From positions 17,677,292-17,741,291 of the forward strand of contig NC_088312.1 in NCBI RefSeq assembly GCF_910592395.1: 64,000 bases of DNA, read 5' to 3'. This DNA is from Lineus longissimus (lineage: Eukaryota > Nemertea > Pilidiophora > Heteronemertea > Lineidae). Position numbers and translations under genes: made by a program. This document shows positions 61,758 through 64,000 of the stretch, piece after piece. How positions within the stretch are numbered: position 1 is the stretch's first letter; every line of letters begins with the position of its first letter. The notes beneath the pieces were generated by a model. The model had not been told where the DNA came from. It worked only from the letters and a program-made list of their open reading frames with translations, and ran no database searches.

Positions 61758-61953
61758 ATATGTGACCCGTCACAGCAAAACCAGGTACATGTCGCACAGA
61801 AGATGAGCCTAAATGACACCAGGAGATAATGGAAGAAATTGATGTGCTCATATTTTACAAAAGGCAGACAATAGATAAATGAACAAACAGTCCGTCTCAA
61901 CCTGCCAAGCTCAGAGCGACATGTGCCTGGTTTTGCTGTAATGGGTCACATAT
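61758..61953. mobile_element. Foldback/MITE element with TA target
   Basis: The left arm tatgtgacccgtcacagc (continuing aaaaccagg) and the inverted right arm match over about 35 bp with few differences. They read TGTGACC...GGTCACA and are flanked by TA on both sides, as in TA-targeting non-autonomous elements. A decayed arm-like sequence lies near 3308. Confidence 0.75.
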
Positions 61954-62384
61954 ACAAAGTTTACATAAAACAAGATTTGTATGTTTATTTAGGAGGAGTA
62001 CAAAAGTTGTATATAAAATGCCGACTTCATAATGATTTATAGGACACAAAATTTGACATGACAGCATTTTATAAAATATGAATAATCTATAATGAGAATA
62101 GTTTTGTAGCACCAATGATTTGAAAAAACTGAATTTATTTATTGCATGAATAGAACACAAAAAACAGGATGATTACATGACTGTCACATGCGTGAAATAT
62201 ATTGTCATGGATGGGCATTGGGAACAAAAAGAATTGCTGTTATCAGCTGCATTGGTAGCGATTGCTTTAGCTGATTTTCAGAAACTGACAGGAATGAGAA
62301 TGTTGATATAGTGTTAAAAAAATATTTTTATAACATACATTGCATTCAAATAACACTAAGAAGTAGACGAGTACTAATTTCGCA

Positions 62385-62705
62385 CACTTGAAAATATATG
62401 GACATTGACTGTCACTGGTAGTGGTAGTAGAGTAATTACATGCCATCAGCAGCACTAATTCAGACAGTTTTCGCTGTGCTTCAGTAACTGACTGGAATGA
62501 CTAAGTTTGATTGTACTGAAATGATACATAATAACGTACATTGCATAAGCAAAATGAGTACAAGATTTGTACTGTCTTGAAATATATGGACAGGGACAGT
62601 CACTGGAAGTTTGACATGCCATCAGTTGCACTGCTCCCGACAGTTTTCACTGTGCTTCAGTAACTGACTGGAATGACTAAGTTTGATTGTTCTGTATTTG
62701 CCTCC
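62385..62705 (+). repeat. Tandem duplication with a period of about 190 bp
   Basis: The segment atatatggaca..cagtcactgg..catgccatcag..cagttttc.ctgtgcttcag, then taactgactggaatgacta, is present near 62393-62518 and again near 62580-62700 with moderate divergence. No coding frame. Confidence 0.8.
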
Positions 62706-63540
62706 ATTTGGATTTTGTGAACAAAAGTTACTAACCTTGTGTAATTGAAGTGTCGAATTCGCCTTGGTCGAAATGATAATACAGTAAATAAATCTATTGA
62801 ATGTTGCTGAAAAGAAAACATTTACTACGTTAGAAGCCATGTACATGATAACACCACCACCACCATTATCAATATCATCACAAGTCAACTGGGGAATATG
62901 TGTGATATTTGTTCAAAACTTGCGTATATGGTATTTGCAGGTCTATTGTTTTGTAACATATTTTTCACTTTCAAAATTAACTTTTTTACTAGAAATTATG
63001 AATCAATACTAACCGTAAGAAGCGTATGAAATTATAGAAGGCCTTCGTCGAAAAATGTAATGTACTTGTACTCATTCGTGTCATTAAACCTGAAAGCAGC
63101 ACAGCATAACAGTGAAATTACCGTGACATCAATGGATGTCAAACTAACGTAGTGACGTGAATTTGAATTCGAAGTGCACAATTTCACAATTAAGGTTTTG
63201 AACACATTGAGAACTGAAAAACTTCATACAAATGCTTTCACACCAATGATATGATTGTGGCGCTCCTGATGAGGTATCGCCCTCTGCTAAGCAGCTTTGG
63301 TCTTAACTAGGGTAAATGTTTTTTTCAAGTGATATGAGCGATGCAATACCTTAGTTACCACCAGCGCCACGTAGCAGTCAATGAAGTTGTGCTGGTACCC
63401 CATTAACGTCATGCTTCAAATTTGAAGAAATTAATATTACCTTCATCAAGTACGTAATATTACACCAGGCCTTTGTCGAAAATGTAGATCTCGGAAGTCT
63501 AACTGTATAAATGAAAGAAAACATCAATGTGACAATATGG
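62706..63540. other. Non-coding stretch
   Basis: No exon, RNA gene or repeat could be supported. Frames are short and without family features. Confidence 0.45.
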
Positions 63541-63544
63541 TCTA

Positions 63545-63775
63545 CTATGTATGAGGGGGAGAACGGGTATTTTCGGGACACTGGGATGGGCCGAAAATAA
63601 CTGTCGGGATTCGGGATAGACACCCTTATTTTAGCGGGATTCGAGACAAGCCGTGTTTTGCGTCACGATTCGGCTAAAATTGCGTATTGGGAAACGGGAT
63701 AAGCCTTTTTTCCTAACGGGACGTCGAGACAGTTACCCCCCCCCCCTTCCCCGTTCCCACCCTCATGACATGTAG
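63545..63775. mobile_element. Possible short inverted-repeat element with C-tract
   Basis: The left end atgagggggagaacggg resembles the inverse of the right end (cgttcccaccctcat, preceded by a C10 tract), and the interior has many gggat/cgggac units. The arms are short and imperfect, so this is a tentative MITE. Confidence 0.4.
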
Positions 63776-64000
63776 CATTGATTGTAGGCCTATTTTTACT
63801 CACAATCTATTTTTTTGTAATTGATAGGCCTACTGGTAGTATCAATGTGAAATATGCCACACGTTGGGAGCATGCAAGGCCTATAGTTATAGTACAATAC
63901 ACCATCATCACAATCAAGAAGTATTTCAATAATACACTGTCAACGAGAGTGAATGTTCAACCATCAATCACGTGCGTTGTAGTGTACATCACATTCGAAT

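Noticed and set aside
1-64000. CRISPR arrays, bacterial operons, rRNA genes
   Set aside because: No regular spacer-repeat array or rRNA sequence was seen; the regular arrays present are coding repeats or minisatellites in an animal genome.

Overview
The window looks like animal nuclear DNA from a marine invertebrate. It has intron-bearing genes with GT/AG splice signals, a HACE1-type HECT ligase tail, many dispersed and foldback repeats, and several animal transposon superfamilies. A 2A-bearing Helitron, BEL/Pao elements and a large Polinton together suggest a deuterostome such as an echinoderm, hemichordate or lancelet, but the sequence does not fix the species.

Layout. Positions 1-4.9 kb are mostly non-coding: one candidate exon, a GTC microsatellite, a dispersed repeat and a hairpin cluster. 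Positions 4934-14029 hold one uninterrupted 3031-codon Helitron (Helentron-type) polyprotein. It has a 2A site, a herpesvirus-tegument-like cysteine protease domain, a 17 x 51-bp array, an HUH replication initiator, a PIF1-type helicase and two endonuclease domains, the first without its acidic catalytic residues. From 14.1 to 23.06 kb come a second copy of the dispersed repeat, foldback elements, a five-exon OB-fold gene, the last two exons of a HACE1-like E3 ligase, and another repeat.

Positions 23062-31857 are a complete but broken BEL/Pao retrotransposon on the minus strand, with 220-bp LTRs and target duplication CTAGT. It sits inside the repeat and itself carries a 1.04-kb DNA transposon (25359-26395, TTA duplication).

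Positions 32301-58303 are a complete 26,003-bp Polinton/Maverick with 243-bp terminal inverted repeats and GGTACC target duplications. It encodes a zinc-ribbon miniprotein, several Polinton-specific proteins, protein-primed DNA polymerase B, an HNH protein, a chromodomain integrase, a packaging ATPase, minor and major capsid proteins and membrane proteins. A second BEL/Pao element (35429-43884, 1.03-kb LTRs, TTATT duplication) has split one of its genes. The polymerase, integrase, major capsid and two other genes carry frameshifts or stops, so this copy is dead as it stands. Almost every Polinton gene starts at or just after TAAAT, most as TAAATG, which resembles a poxvirus late promoter.

Positions 58.3-64 kb are repeat-rich host DNA with a candidate promoter, a minisatellite, a MULE-type transposase fragment, tandem duplications and foldback elements.

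Order of events from nesting: the repeat came before BEL/Pao-1, which came before the 1.04-kb DNA element. The Polinton came before BEL/Pao-2. The Helitron frame is intact and its array is nearly uniform, so it looks the youngest of the large elements.
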